A stretch of 64,000 nt of DNA. Origin: Psychrobacillus faecigallinarum. Lineage in GTDB: Bacteria > Bacillota > Bacilli > Bacillales_A > Planococcaceae. Of this stretch, positions 40,386-48,729 are shown piece after piece (the stretch's first letter is position 1; each line of letters opens with the position of its first letter). Location of the stretch: assembly GCF_014836595.1 (NCBI RefSeq), contig NZ_JACSQO010000005.1, positions 62,001-126,000 on the forward strand. Direction: 5' to 3'. The notes below the pieces were generated by a model. The model searched no databases, was not told where the DNA came from, and was given only the letters and a program-made list of their open reading frames with translations. The position numbers and the translations under genes were made by a program.

Positions 40386-40755
40386 TTCAGAGGATAAACT
40401 CGTATAATATTTTTCGGAAACCTGTTGCATAAATACGTCACACTCTTTTTTATACAATAAGCCCTTTTCTCCAAGTTCCACTGAAAATGTACGCTTATCT
40501 TCCGCGTGTTGCTTTCTAATAATATATCCTTCTGCCTCAAGTTTAACTAACTGTTGGCTGATTGCACTCTTGGTTATATTCATTTTTTCCGCCAACTTTG
40601 TAGTGGTAGATGATGGGTGGCGAATAATTAATGTTAACAATGTATATTGCTGATTATTTAATTGAAAATTCATGTAATTTCTTTTTTTCTTCTAGCAACA
40701 GCCATAGTTCTTCAATTGTTTGATTGATTTTCTCAGCTATATTTTCATTCTTCAT
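40344..40755 (-). pseudogene. marR regulator, frameshifted and 3'-altered by phage DNA
   Basis: An ATG at 40755 opens M-K-N-E-N-I-A-E-K-I-N-Q-T-I-E-E-L, the first MarR helix, but the frame breaks near a run of seven A at about 40693. The winged-helix part continues in another frame from M-N-F-Q-L-N-N-Q-Q-Y (ATG at 40673): K-L-A-E-K-M-N-I-T-K-S-A-I-S-Q-Q-L near residues 27-43 of that part. The last residues (K-L-K-E-L-A-V-Q-T-S) derive from the phage scar. The 109-aa second part may still bind DNA. Confidence 0.75.
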
Positions 40756-41041
40756 GCTTTTGACTGTCACCTTTTCTTCTCCAGTTTTTCGGGTTTAACT
40801 TGTTTTTGTATTTGTTCACTACTTCTTTCCCAACAAATACAGCACCTATCAAGAATATGATTTCGCCAATTACTATACATACGGGAATGATAGTAGCCTT
40901 TATATGGGTTGGCAATGAGGTGAAAGGTACGATGGCTGCGGCCCCCCAAAATATAGGATAAAGGATTAGAAGTACTATTCCAAGTTTAAATAGAAATGGT
41001 TTCTTTTGTTTATTTTTATTTTCTAATAGTTCTTTTTCCAA
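40745..41041 (-). CDS. transporter suffix-domain membrane protein
   Basis: This 98-aa protein has three hydrophobic segments (residues 17-39, 50-66 and a short one near 68-72) and a basic tail N-P-K-N-W-R-R. It resembles the small transporter suffix domain proteins often linked to MFS pumps. The marR start overlaps its end by 11 nt. A 39-bp palindrome in its leader is the likely MarR operator, so the pair is probably autoregulated. Confidence 0.75.
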   Translation of the reverse strand: MEKELLENKNKQKKPFLFKLGIVLLILYPIFWGAAAIVPFTSLPTHIKATIIPVCIVIGEIIFLIGAVFVGKEVVNKYKNKLNPKNWRRKGDSQKHEE

Positions 41042-41056
41042 TGCTAAGCCCTCACG

Positions 41057-41095
41057 TATAATTTATTTTAGTTAACTTAACTAAAATAAATTATA
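41057..41095. promoter_or_regulatory. 39-bp perfect palindrome, probable MarR operator
   Basis: It is symmetric about base 41076, with the core TTTTAGTTAACTTAACTAAA plus A. All 19 positions on each side pair. It lies just upstream of the transporter-suffix gene and its marR partner. Confidence 0.75.
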
Positions 41096-41390
41096 TGGGA
41101 AAGATGGTTTAATTACTAGGTAATGCATCCTCTAAAATCAAGCTATTATATAATAGTTTGTTCTATAAATCCGTTACGATTTTCACCTTTCCTAATTCAA
41201 ATTTTCCTACTGTATAAGTTCAATAAGAAAAGTGCATTTTGTTCCTACCAAATATTAAAAGAGCACCCGATTGGATGCCCTCAATGTTACTTTTTATTAA
41301 ATTACTGCCCTTTAACCGTTACGATAGTATCTTATTTATCTATCTTGGCCTCTACGATGCCGAAGCCATCTCGAAACTGCTAATCTCTAA
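41096..41390. other. intergenic region, no gene seen
   Basis: No frame with a ribosome site is seen. A weak hairpin around GAGCACCCGATTGGATGCCC at 41261-41282 is the only structure noted. Confidence 0.5.
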
Positions 41391-41855
41391 CTATTGAGGT
41401 TCAATGAGATCAGTGTCTGGCGGGATATACCCAAGTTGTCTTCCTATTTTAACGATTTGTCCTTTATGGTGAAATTCATGAGTGATGGTATGGGTAAAAA
41501 GCCATAATGCTGTAAATTCCCCTCTTCCATCAACCTTATTAGTTTCATCCCATTTACCACTAAATTTATTTAGAAATTCATAAACCAAGTCATCCGTTCC
41601 CCTAAAAATTTCGCGCATTTTCTCAACATCGTTTACTGATTCTATTTCTATTTTGGAAAGTGATTTCCCAAGTGCACGATTTCCTAACCATACTCGATAA
41701 CAGTTAGCTACATGAACATGTAGACTTTGAACTGAATCACCACCGAAATTTTCAAGCTCTTTAACATAATCGGCAGGTGACAACGTTTCGCAATAATCAA
41801 ATAAAGATTCCCTTGTACGTTGTATCCAATCATACTGGGTTTTGAAAACATCCAT
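41391..41855 (-). CDS. DinB-family protein
   Basis: This 154-aa four-helix protein has V-H-V-A-N-C-Y near residue 47 and H-E-F-H-H-K-G-Q near 129. The histidines are the DinB metal site. DinB/YfiT proteins act as thiol-dependent transferases or bind metals. ATG follows AAGGAGGGCG. It stands alone between the marR locus and the Lon-like gene. Confidence 0.87.
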   Translation of the reverse strand: MDVFKTQYDWIQRTRESLFDYCETLSPADYVKELENFGGDSVQSLHVHVANCYRVWLGNRALGKSLSKIEIESVNDVEKMREIFRGTDDLVYEFLNKFSGKWDETNKVDGRGEFTALWLFTHTITHEFHHKGQIVKIGRQLGYIPPDTDLIEPQ

Positions 41856-42005
41856 CTTATCGCCCTCCTTTAAAAAACATTTTTTAATCGACCAGCCTCA
41901 CTAACCTATTAAAATTATTCAACATCCATCTAAATAATCCCTCTTTCTTCAAAAAACCTTCTCAGTTATTTGAAGAATGAAGATAGTCCTTCATAGATAC
42001 TTTAT

Positions 42006-42923
42006 TTAAAAGTTATTTCTATATTCTTCGTTCAAATCATTAATAAGTTCAACCGCTCCATCTACATGTTCAACATCATAGACTTCCATATTTAGTTTTA
42101 ATTCTTTTTGAATAGCTACCGCTTCTTTTGCATTTTCGCTCGGGATAATCATAAAGAGAAAATCGTATTTATCTGCAGTTTGTAGCTTTTCCTTCAAGCT
42201 TCCGATAGCTGATACGTTTCCGTCTCCATCTATCGCCCCCGTAACAGCAATTTTTAACCTATTTTGCAATTCGCCTTTTATAATGAGTTCTGTTAGTAAT
42301 AAGCTAAGCCCCGAGCTATCTCCTATAGCTTGATCATCATTAAAATAATCAGTAATCCTTGTCTCTTCTTTCCCGAAATATTGCTTCAGATTCTCTCTCA
42401 TCTTTTCTTTTGGAGATTTTTCATTTAGGTGTATCCAACTTAATAGCGTCTTATTTTTTTCTTCATAAAGTATTTGATTCGTCAATTTAGTAATCTTATA
42501 AAAATCTTCATTTTGTCTTATCAAATATTCCTGTGCCTCCTGTTTGCTTTCCATATTATCTAAAGGTAAAGAAGCAACACTTACTATAAAGATCCCTGAA
42601 CCTACTACTGTCTGCCTTGGCTCTATGTATACGTCTGCTACGTGTGTTTTTGAGATAAACCCTAACAGCGGCAGCTCATAGCAAAATAATAGGAGTAGTA
42701 TGGATAGAGAAATTCCAATTTTTCGTCTCGTTGCACGTTTTTTTCGAAGCGCAATCATTGAGATAGATAAAACAATTAGGCTAATCAGTAATATTAGTAA
42801 AAACGAGATTCCATCAATGTAATCTTGAAGATATAATACTAGAAATAAAAGATAAAAAAAGATCGTTAAAATGACTTGGACTACATTTAATGAACGAAAT
42901 TTATCAATAATTTTCAACTCCAA
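42006..42923 (-). CDS. membrane-anchored Lon-like protease
   Basis: This is a 305-aa protein. Three hydrophobic segments at about residues 14-32, 38-58 and 70-90 anchor it. The rest is a Lon proteolytic domain with the catalytic serine in G-D-S203-S-G near 203 and the lysine in I-G-S-L-K244-E-K near 244. There is no ATPase domain. The layout is related to YlbL/SepM-type proteases but without a clear PDZ domain. Membrane topology and substrate are unknown. Confidence 0.82.
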   Translation of the reverse strand: MELKIIDKFRSLNVVQVILTIFFYLLFLVLYLQDYIDGISFLLILLISLIVLSISMIALRKKRATRRKIGISLSILLLLFCYELPLLGFISKTHVADVYIEPRQTVVGSGIFIVSVASLPLDNMESKQEAQEYLIRQNEDFYKITKLTNQILYEEKNKTLLSWIHLNEKSPKEKMRENLKQYFGKEETRITDYFNDDQAIGDSSGLSLLLTELIIKGELQNRLKIAVTGAIDGDGNVSAIGSLKEKLQTADKYDFLFMIIPSENAKEAVAIQKELKLNMEVYDVEHVDGAVELINDLNEEYRNNF

Positions 42924-43117
42924 TCTAAAATTATATGTTGTTCAACTTACATGTCATCGTTCTTATATATAAATTAATTAACAAATAAATAAATAAGAAT
43001 ATTTCGCCCTATAAAATACCATTTTTATCTAATTGTAGCATCTATTCTATTATTTTTCCGTCTTATCTGAAACTTTCTCGCGCAAAAACTGTCTAATGTT
43101 TTAAAGGAGTGAACAAG

Positions 43118-43999
43118 ATGAAAAAAATGCTATGGAGTTTGCTAACTGTTTTTATGCTCTTAATTCTTGCAAGCTGCGGAACTAATGATAATGATGAAAA
43201 TAATCCTACGACGGGAAGCGAGCAGCAAGAAACTGAGCCTAAGGTGTCTACTCAGTTAAATGTGGACGCTAATGGAGAAGCAGTTTTCCTTATAAAAAAC
43301 GAGTCAAATAAAGAAAGTACCTTATCATTTACAAGTGGCCAGGAAGTGGAATATCAGCTACTGGACCAAGATAAAACAGTAGTATATACGTACTCTGCAA
43401 ATAAAAGCTTTACACAAGCAATTCAGGAAAAAAAGCTTCAGCCAAATGAAGAAATTTCCTTTGACCTAGACCTGGAAAATGAGCTCGTGGATGTACCTGC
43501 TGGAAAGTATACGCTGGTGGCTTGGTCATTAGCACCTGAACTTAGTGACCAAAAAGTTGAAACTACTTATGACTGGGCTGGTACGGAAAAAGCAGAGGAG
43601 AGCGCCCCTCCTGCAGAAGAAATAAGTAAAGTTACTCTTTATCGCGAGGACGATAATGCTGAATTCGTGGAGCCTTATGAGGTAGAAATCGATCCATCTG
43701 GAGATATGGTGAAGCAAATATTTGAGGAAATAGATACAACTAAAGTCGGTTTGTTGGACTATCGATTTGAAAATGACGATAAAAAGCTAGTGCTTGTTAT
43801 GGATAAAACTACAGAAAACGTACAAGGTACGGCTGGGGAGTATTTATTCATTGGTAAAGTCCTTCATTCCTACTTTGAGAACTTCCCTAAATTAGAGGAG
43901 ATTGATTTCGTGCAACAAGATGGGAGCCCGGCTGTTCTTCCACATATGGGAGCAGTTAGCACCTTTACAAGAGATGAACAATATACAAAACCAAATTAA
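43118..43999 (+). CDS. lipoprotein with BsuPI and GerMN-like domains
   Basis: This protein has 293 aa from an ATG at 43118 behind AAAGGAGTG. The lipobox ends L-A-S-C at residue 20. Residues about 45-145 form a BsuPI (intracellular proteinase inhibitor-like) beta domain with V-F-L-I-K-N-E-S and E-V-E-Y-Q-L-L-D. The C-terminal 110 residues resemble a GerMN/sporulation-type domain (L-F-I-G-K-V-L-H-S-Y-F-E-N-F-P). It is a probable cell-surface protein. A terminator follows. Confidence 0.78.
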   Translation: MKKMLWSLLTVFMLLILASCGTNDNDENNPTTGSEQQETEPKVSTQLNVDANGEAVFLIKNESNKESTLSFTSGQEVEYQLLDQDKTVVYTYSANKSFTQAIQEKKLQPNEEISFDLDLENELVDVPAGKYTLVAWSLAPELSDQKVETTYDWAGTEKAEESAPPAEEISKVTLYREDDNAEFVEPYEVEIDPSGDMVKQIFEEIDTTKVGLLDYRFENDDKKLVLVMDKTTENVQGTAGEYLFIGKVLHSYFENFPKLEEIDFVQQDGSPAVLPHMGAVSTFTRDEQYTKPN

Positions 44000-44006
44000 T
44001 GTAATG

Positions 44007-44039
44007 AAAAGAGCTTGGATTGACTCCAAGCTCTTTTTA
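44007..44039. terminator. bidirectional terminator
   Basis: GAGCTTGGA, TTGA, TCCAAGCTC with A/T runs, between the lipoprotein gene and yhfH. Confidence 0.8.
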
Positions 44040-44040
44040 T

Positions 44041-44163
44041 TTATTCACTTCTTTTGTTTAGACAGCGTTCGCATTCGAATAATGGAGATTCTACTTGCTC
44101 TTGGATGACACATCCACATTCGCGACAAATCTTTGAATTTTTTTCACTTGTTGGCTTATTCAT
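44041..44163 (-). CDS. yhfH: YhfH-type zinc mini-protein
   Basis: This is a 40-aa protein with ATG at 44163 behind AGGAGGTGATTGGA. It has I-C-R-E-C-G-C at residues 12-18 and F-E-C-E-R-C near 29-34, the YhfH-type cysteine pairs. It lies 12 nt after the malate synthase stop, so it is in the aceA-aceB transcript. Role unknown. Confidence 0.78.
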   Translation of the reverse strand: MNKPTSEKNSKICRECGCVIQEQVESPLFECERCLNKRSE

Positions 44164-44175
44164 TCCAATCACCTC

Positions 44176-45771
44176 CTATAGTTTTGCATAGCCTGGAATT
44201 GTTAGAAATTCAATGAAGTTATCCTCTTTTACAAGAGTCAAAAATAGCTCTGCTGCCTCCATATATCTTCCGGACAAATAGATATCATTGCCGAAGTCTG
44301 CTTTTAGCTTTCCTAGCTCCTCTGTTAGAACCTGCTCGACAAGCGGCATTGTAATTTTCCTTCCATCCTCTAGCTTTCCTTCTGGATGTCTAACCCATTG
44401 CCAAACCTGCGTACGAGAAATTTCTGCCGTCGCTGCATCCTCCATTAAGTTGTTAATAGGTGCAGCTCCATTTCCTTGAAGCCAAGAAGCGATATACTGA
44501 ACCCCAACACTACAGTTTAATCGAAGTCCTTCTTCCGTAATTGTTCCAGTTGGCACTTCAAGTAAATCCTCCGCAGTTACCTGCACATCCTCTCGTTTAC
44601 GATGGATTTGGTTTGGGGTTGGCATATGCTCATCGAATTGCTCCCATGCTACTGGTACTAGCCCTGGATGGGCCACCCAAGTTCCATCATGACCATCAGA
44701 GGCTTCCCTTCTTTTATCTTCACGTACTTTGGCAAAGGCTGCCTCGTTTGCCTCTTCATCATTCTTAATGGGGATTTGGGCTGCCATGCCACCGATTGCG
44801 GAAGCATTTCTCTTGTGACAGGTTTGAATACAAAGCTGCGTATATGCTCTCATAAACGGAGAAGTCATTGTCACCTGGCCTCGGTCTGGTAAGATTACCC
44901 CTGGCTGATTGCGGAGGCGCTTGATGTAGCTGAAAATATAATCCCAGCGTCCACAATTTAATCCTGCAGAATGTTCTTTTAGCTCGTATAAAATCTCATC
45001 CATTTCAAATGACGCCATAATTGTTTCTATTAATACAGTTGCTTTTATAGTCCCCAGTGGAATATCTAGCTTCTCCTGAGCGAGCACAAAGATATCGTTC
45101 CATAGTCTAGCCTCTAGATGACTTTCTAGCTTTGGCAGATAAAAGTACGGTCCTGTTCCTCGCTCGATTGCCTCTTTTGCGTTATGGAAAAAATATAAAC
45201 CGAAGTCAAAGAAGCTACCGGAAATCGGTTTTCCATCTATATGAATATTTTTCTCCATGAGATGTAGGCCTCTTGGACGAACGAGCAACACTGCTGTTTC
45301 ATCCTTTAGATGATAGCTTTTACCCGTTTCGGGTTGAGTATAAGAAATCGTCTTTTTAACTGCATCCCTCATATTGATTTGACCCTCAATCATATTCTCC
45401 CAAGTAGGAGATGTTGCATCCTCGAAGCAGGCCATGAATGCTTTGGCTCCAGAGTTTAAGGCATTGATGACCATTTTCCGATTGACCGGCCCTGTAATCT
45501 CTACCCTTCTATCCTGTAGATCCTGAGAAATTGGAGCAATTGTCCAATCTCCTTCTCGGATATGCTTCGTCTCTGCTAGAAAATCTAACTTTTCACCATT
45601 ATCTAGCCTTTCTTGGCGTTTTCTCCGAGCAATCAGTAATTCCTTTCTTCGATCATCAAATATTTGATGAAGAGAAGCGATGAAATCCAAAGCCTCTGGC
45701 GTTAATATTTCGTACATTCCTTCAACTTCATTCCCTACTACTTCAATATTTTTTGCAGTTGTTTGTTCCAT
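44176..45771 (-). CDS. aceB: malate synthase A
   Basis: This protein has 531 aa from an ATG at 45771 behind GGGAGGGTAAAGGA. It condenses glyoxylate with acetyl-CoA to malate. Malate synthase A marks are R-G-L-H-L-M-E near residue 166, [10 protein letters not shown] near 205 and [10 protein letters not shown] near 365 with the acid-base residues. It lies 27 nt after aceA and forms the glyoxylate shunt with it. Confidence 0.96.
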   Translation of the reverse strand: MEQTTAKNIEVVGNEVEGMYEILTPEALDFIASLHQIFDDRRKELLIARRKRQERLDNGEKLDFLAETKHIREGDWTIAPISQDLQDRRVEITGPVNRKMVINALNSGAKAFMACFEDATSPTWENMIEGQINMRDAVKKTISYTQPETGKSYHLKDETAVLLVRPRGLHLMEKNIHIDGKPISGSFFDFGLYFFHNAKEAIERGTGPYFYLPKLESHLEARLWNDIFVLAQEKLDIPLGTIKATVLIETIMASFEMDEILYELKEHSAGLNCGRWDYIFSYIKRLRNQPGVILPDRGQVTMTSPFMRAYTQLCIQTCHKRNASAIGGMAAQIPIKNDEEANEAAFAKVREDKRREASDGHDGTWVAHPGLVPVAWEQFDEHMPTPNQIHRKREDVQVTAEDLLEVPTGTITEEGLRLNCSVGVQYIASWLQGNGAAPINNLMEDAATAEISRTQVWQWVRHPEGKLEDGRKITMPLVEQVLTEELGKLKADFGNDIYLSGRYMEAAELFLTLVKEDNFIEFLTIPGYAKL

Positions 45772-45798
45772 TCCTTTACCCTCCCATTTCTTCAATGA

Positions 45799-47082
45799 TC
45801 AAGCAAATTGTGCTGTTTCTGTGGATCCCTTCATTGCAGTTGTAGAGGAAGTTCCACCAGATACAATTTGAGATACCTCATCAAAGTAGCCAGTACCAAC
45901 CTCACGCTGATGTTTGGTAGCTGTATACCCCTTTGACTCATTGGCAAACTCTGCTTGCTGCAATTTAGAATAAGCTGCCATGCCTTTAGTTTTATATTCA
46001 TGCGCAAGCTCAAACATGCTGTGATTCAGTGAATGGAAACCTGCAAGTGTAACGAATTGGAACTTGTAACCCATCTTGCCTAGTTCTACTTGATACTCAG
46101 CTATCGTTTCTTCATCCAGATTGGCCTTCCAGTTAAAGGATGGAGAGCAGTTGTATGCAAGCATTTTATCTGGATATTTAGCATGGATGGCATCAGCAAA
46201 TTGTTTTGCTTCCTCTAGGCTTGGATGGGACGTTTCACACCAAACTAGATCTGCATATGGTGCATATGCTAAACCACGTGCAATTGCTTGGTCGATACCT
46301 GCCTTTGTTCGGTAAAAGCCTTCTGGCGTTCTTTCCCCAGTAATAAATTCATGGTCACTTGAATCGATATCACTTGTAACCATATCTGCAGCGTCTGCAT
46401 CTGTACGTGCGATTAAAACGGTTGGTACCCCTGACACGTCTGCTGCTAGACGAGCTGCTACTAAATTGCGGATAGCATTTTGCGTAGGAAGTAGAACTTT
46501 CCCTCCCAAATGACCACATTTCTTCTCGGAGGCTAATTGGTCCTCTAAGTGAACGCCTGCTGCCCCAGCTTCAATCATTCCTTTAATTAATTCAAATACA
46601 TTTAGTGGTCCACCAAAACCAGCCTCAGCGTCTGCAACGATCGGTGCAAACCAATCAAACTCATCCTCACGCCCCTCTGCTTGGTCAATTTGGTCTGCCC
46701 GTTGTAGAGCTTGGTTAATACGCTTAACTACTGCTGGCACGCTGTTTGCCGGGTAAAGGCTTTGATCTGGGTACATTTGACCTGAAAGGTTAGCATCTGC
46801 TGCCACCTGCCAGCCGCTCAAGTAAATTGCTTGAAGACCTGCTTTTACCTGCTGTACTGCTTGGTTTCCTGTTAGGGCTCCTAAGGCATTTATGAAATCT
46901 TCTGTATGAAGAGATTTCCAAAGGCGTTCTGCTCCCTTGCGCGCCAATGTATGCTCGATTTGTAGCGATCCTCGAAGTTTAATAACCTCTTCTGGAGTAT
47001 AAGGGCGCTCTATTCCCTTCCAACGGCTATCCTCTTCCCATTGCTTTCTAAGCTCTTCTACTTGTTGTTGTCTATTTATCAT
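45799..47082 (-). CDS. aceA: isocitrate lyase
   Basis: This 427-aa protein cleaves isocitrate into succinate and glyoxylate, the first step of the glyoxylate shunt. The catalytic K-K-C-G-H is at residues 187-191 and A-D-A-E-A-G-F-G-G near 150 binds substrate and metal. The ATG follows AGGAGAGGTG at 47082. It is divergent from a LytTR regulator, with a 199-bp shared upstream region. Confidence 0.97.
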   Translation of the reverse strand: MINRQQQVEELRKQWEEDSRWKGIERPYTPEEVIKLRGSLQIEHTLARKGAERLWKSLHTEDFINALGALTGNQAVQQVKAGLQAIYLSGWQVAADANLSGQMYPDQSLYPANSVPAVVKRINQALQRADQIDQAEGREDEFDWFAPIVADAEAGFGGPLNVFELIKGMIEAGAAGVHLEDQLASEKKCGHLGGKVLLPTQNAIRNLVAARLAADVSGVPTVLIARTDADAADMVTSDIDSSDHEFITGERTPEGFYRTKAGIDQAIARGLAYAPYADLVWCETSHPSLEEAKQFADAIHAKYPDKMLAYNCSPSFNWKANLDEETIAEYQVELGKMGYKFQFVTLAGFHSLNHSMFELAHEYKTKGMAAYSKLQQAEFANESKGYTATKHQREVGTGYFDEVSQIVSGGTSSTTAMKGSTETAQFA

Positions 47083-47281
47083 AATTCAACACACCTCTCC
47101 TTAATTTTTCGATAATTGAAAATATGTCTTTTTTACTGTATCATAACAGCTGTGTTTCTTGTAATCTAATATATAACAGAAGGAATTATTCTGTATCGGT
47201 TTTTGGATAGGTTGCTTTTTTAAAGGGATGAATTAGAAATAGGATGGATGAATGCAAATAATTGACCTTGGAGGTGTATAA

Positions 47282-47938
47282 ATGGAAATAACGAAAAACC
47301 AATTAAAGAGATATAGTAGCCTGCTAGAGGAGTGGATTCCTAAGGAGGCTTCCATCGCAATTGCCGTTAAAGACCAGTACATCTATTACTACGCAGGAGA
47401 GCATGATCTCCAGTTAAAAGAAGGACAGAAGGTACAGCCAGGAAGTATTGCAGATGTAGTTTTGAAGAGTGGATGCAGAGCGGAAGCTGTGTTAGACGAT
47501 AAATTGTTTCATATACCTTATTACGGGGTGGGATACCCAATAGAGATTAATGGCGAAGATGCAGTATTAGTTGTAATACTCCCTCCACAACATAGCGTGA
47601 AGAAGTTTCAACCCTTTCGATTTCTTACAGGAAAAAAGGAAGATGAATGGAAGCCAGTGCCCATTGAAAAAATAGAATACATGGAAAGTTTGCAAAAGAA
47701 GACCTGGTTTTACGCAGACGGAGAGACGTATAAAACAACTATTCCTTTAAAGGATCTTCAAAAGCGGCTACCCGATAATTTTATACGTATACATCGCTCT
47801 TATATCGTCAACATCTCCTTTATTGATCGAATCATTCGAGACTTTTCATCAAATTTATTAGTTGTATTAACGAACGGTACGGAATTACCCGTTAGCCAAT
47901 CTTATATGGCGGAGGTTAGGAACGTTTTGGGATTTTGA
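47282..47938 (+). CDS. LytTR-domain transcription regulator
   Basis: This is a 218-aa protein. Residues 1-110 form an N-terminal domain resembling the sugar-diacid/CdaR N-terminal region (P-G-S-I-A-D-V-V-L-K-S-G). Residues about 118-217 are a LytTR DNA-binding domain, with Y-M-E-S-L-Q-K-K-T near 137, F-I-R-I-H-R-S-Y-I-V-N near 175 and L-P-V-S-Q-S-Y near 205. It is divergent from aceA and may sense an acid and control the shunt. ATG follows GGAGGTGTATAA. Confidence 0.83.
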   Translation: MEITKNQLKRYSSLLEEWIPKEASIAIAVKDQYIYYYAGEHDLQLKEGQKVQPGSIADVVLKSGCRAEAVLDDKLFHIPYYGVGYPIEINGEDAVLVVILPPQHSVKKFQPFRFLTGKKEDEWKPVPIEKIEYMESLQKKTWFYADGETYKTTIPLKDLQKRLPDNFIRIHRSYIVNISFIDRIIRDFSSNLLVVLTNGTELPVSQSYMAEVRNVLGF

Positions 47939-47946
47939 AAGCTGAA

Positions 47947-48057
47947 CGGTCATAAATACTTGTATCCGGTCATAAAAAAATCTATACGGTCATATTTTCC
48001 TTATGAACGGTCATAAAATTTTTTATGCGGTCATAAATCTCGCTAAATGGACATAAA
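47947..48057 (+). repeat. array of six CGGTCATAAA repeats at 20-21 bp spacing
   Basis: CGGTCATAAA at 47947, 47967, 48008 and 48028, CGGTCATATT at 47987, and TGGACATAAA at 48048. The intervals are 20, 20, 21, 20 and 20 bp. The array lies directly after the LytTR gene and before its terminator. Confidence 0.85.
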
Positions 48058-48090
48058 CAAAAGGAGCTGCCAATTGGAAGCTCCTTTTTA
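48058..48090 (+). terminator. terminator after the LytTR gene and repeat array
   Basis: AAGGAGCT, GCCAATTGGA, AGCTCCTT and TTTAG. Confidence 0.75.
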
Positions 48091-48161
48091 GTTTCAAACC
48101 TCGGTTGTTTTCACGAAAAGTTTTCTATATTATAAAAATAATACATATTTGGAGGATAATC

Positions 48162-48701
48162 ATGGAAATATTGAACACTTATATAGCAGCAACTAATACC
48201 CACAACTTTGAAGAAGTACAAAAAGTATTGCACAAAGATGCCGTTTATTTTTTTTCTGATCAAACCTGTACCACTCATCAAGCAATTCAGACTTATTTTG
48301 AAAATGCTTGGACCATTGTAAAAGACGAAAACTATGAAGCTCGCAATGTATACTGGCTTCATCAAGGTGAAACTTCAGCCACTTGTATTTATACTTACTT
48401 TTATGAAGGGTACATCAATGGAGAGTATTCAAGTGGAGAAGGTAGAGCTACGAATGTGTTCGTGAAGGAAGAAGGAAGGTGGTTACTCATTCATGAGCAT
48501 TTAAGCAATAAAATAGTAAAGGAGGAGAAGTATATTAATACAATTATTGCAATTATCCCTCTTATTCTTTTCTTTGCATTTTGGATTTTTATTATCTGGT
48601 TTGTCATTACATTGGTTCATTCGAGCAAAGAGCGCAATGAACTATTAAAAGAGATTTCTAGAAAGCTAGATAATCTTCAGAACACAAACAAATTAGATTA
48701 A
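48162..48701 (+). CDS. SnoaL/NTF2-like domain fused to a membrane tail
   Basis: This protein has 179 aa from an ATG at 48162 behind GGAGGATAATC. The first 115 residues are an NTF2/SnoaL-like cup (L-N-T-Y-I-A-A-T-N-T-H-N-F at the start, W-L-L-I-H-E-H near the end of the domain). Then come a membrane helix at about 127-150 and a DUF4083-like coiled coil (S-K-E-R-N-E-L-L-K-E-I-S). It probably displays an NTF2 cup at the membrane. The function is unknown. Confidence 0.75.
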   Translation: MEILNTYIAATNTHNFEEVQKVLHKDAVYFFSDQTCTTHQAIQTYFENAWTIVKDENYEARNVYWLHQGETSATCIYTYFYEGYINGEYSSGEGRATNVFVKEEGRWLLIHEHLSNKIVKEEKYINTIIAIIPLILFFAFWIFIIWFVITLVHSSKERNELLKEISRKLDNLQNTNKLD

Positions 48702-48729
48702 AAGAGAGGGATAATCACACCCTCTCTCA
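48700..48729. terminator. convergent terminator
   Basis: AGAGAGGG, 9-nt loop, CCCTCTCT, between two convergent genes. Confidence 0.55.

Noticed and set aside
41261-41282. Terminator upstream of dinB
   Set aside because: The stem is short and mismatched and no gene end is adjacent.
44541-44892. Plus-strand frames inside aceB
   Set aside because: Antisense shadows of a strongly conserved enzyme gene; no leader or start signals.
47947-48057. CRISPR-like array
   Set aside because: The repeats are 10 bp with 10-11 bp gaps, far shorter than CRISPR repeats and spacers, and no cas gene is near.
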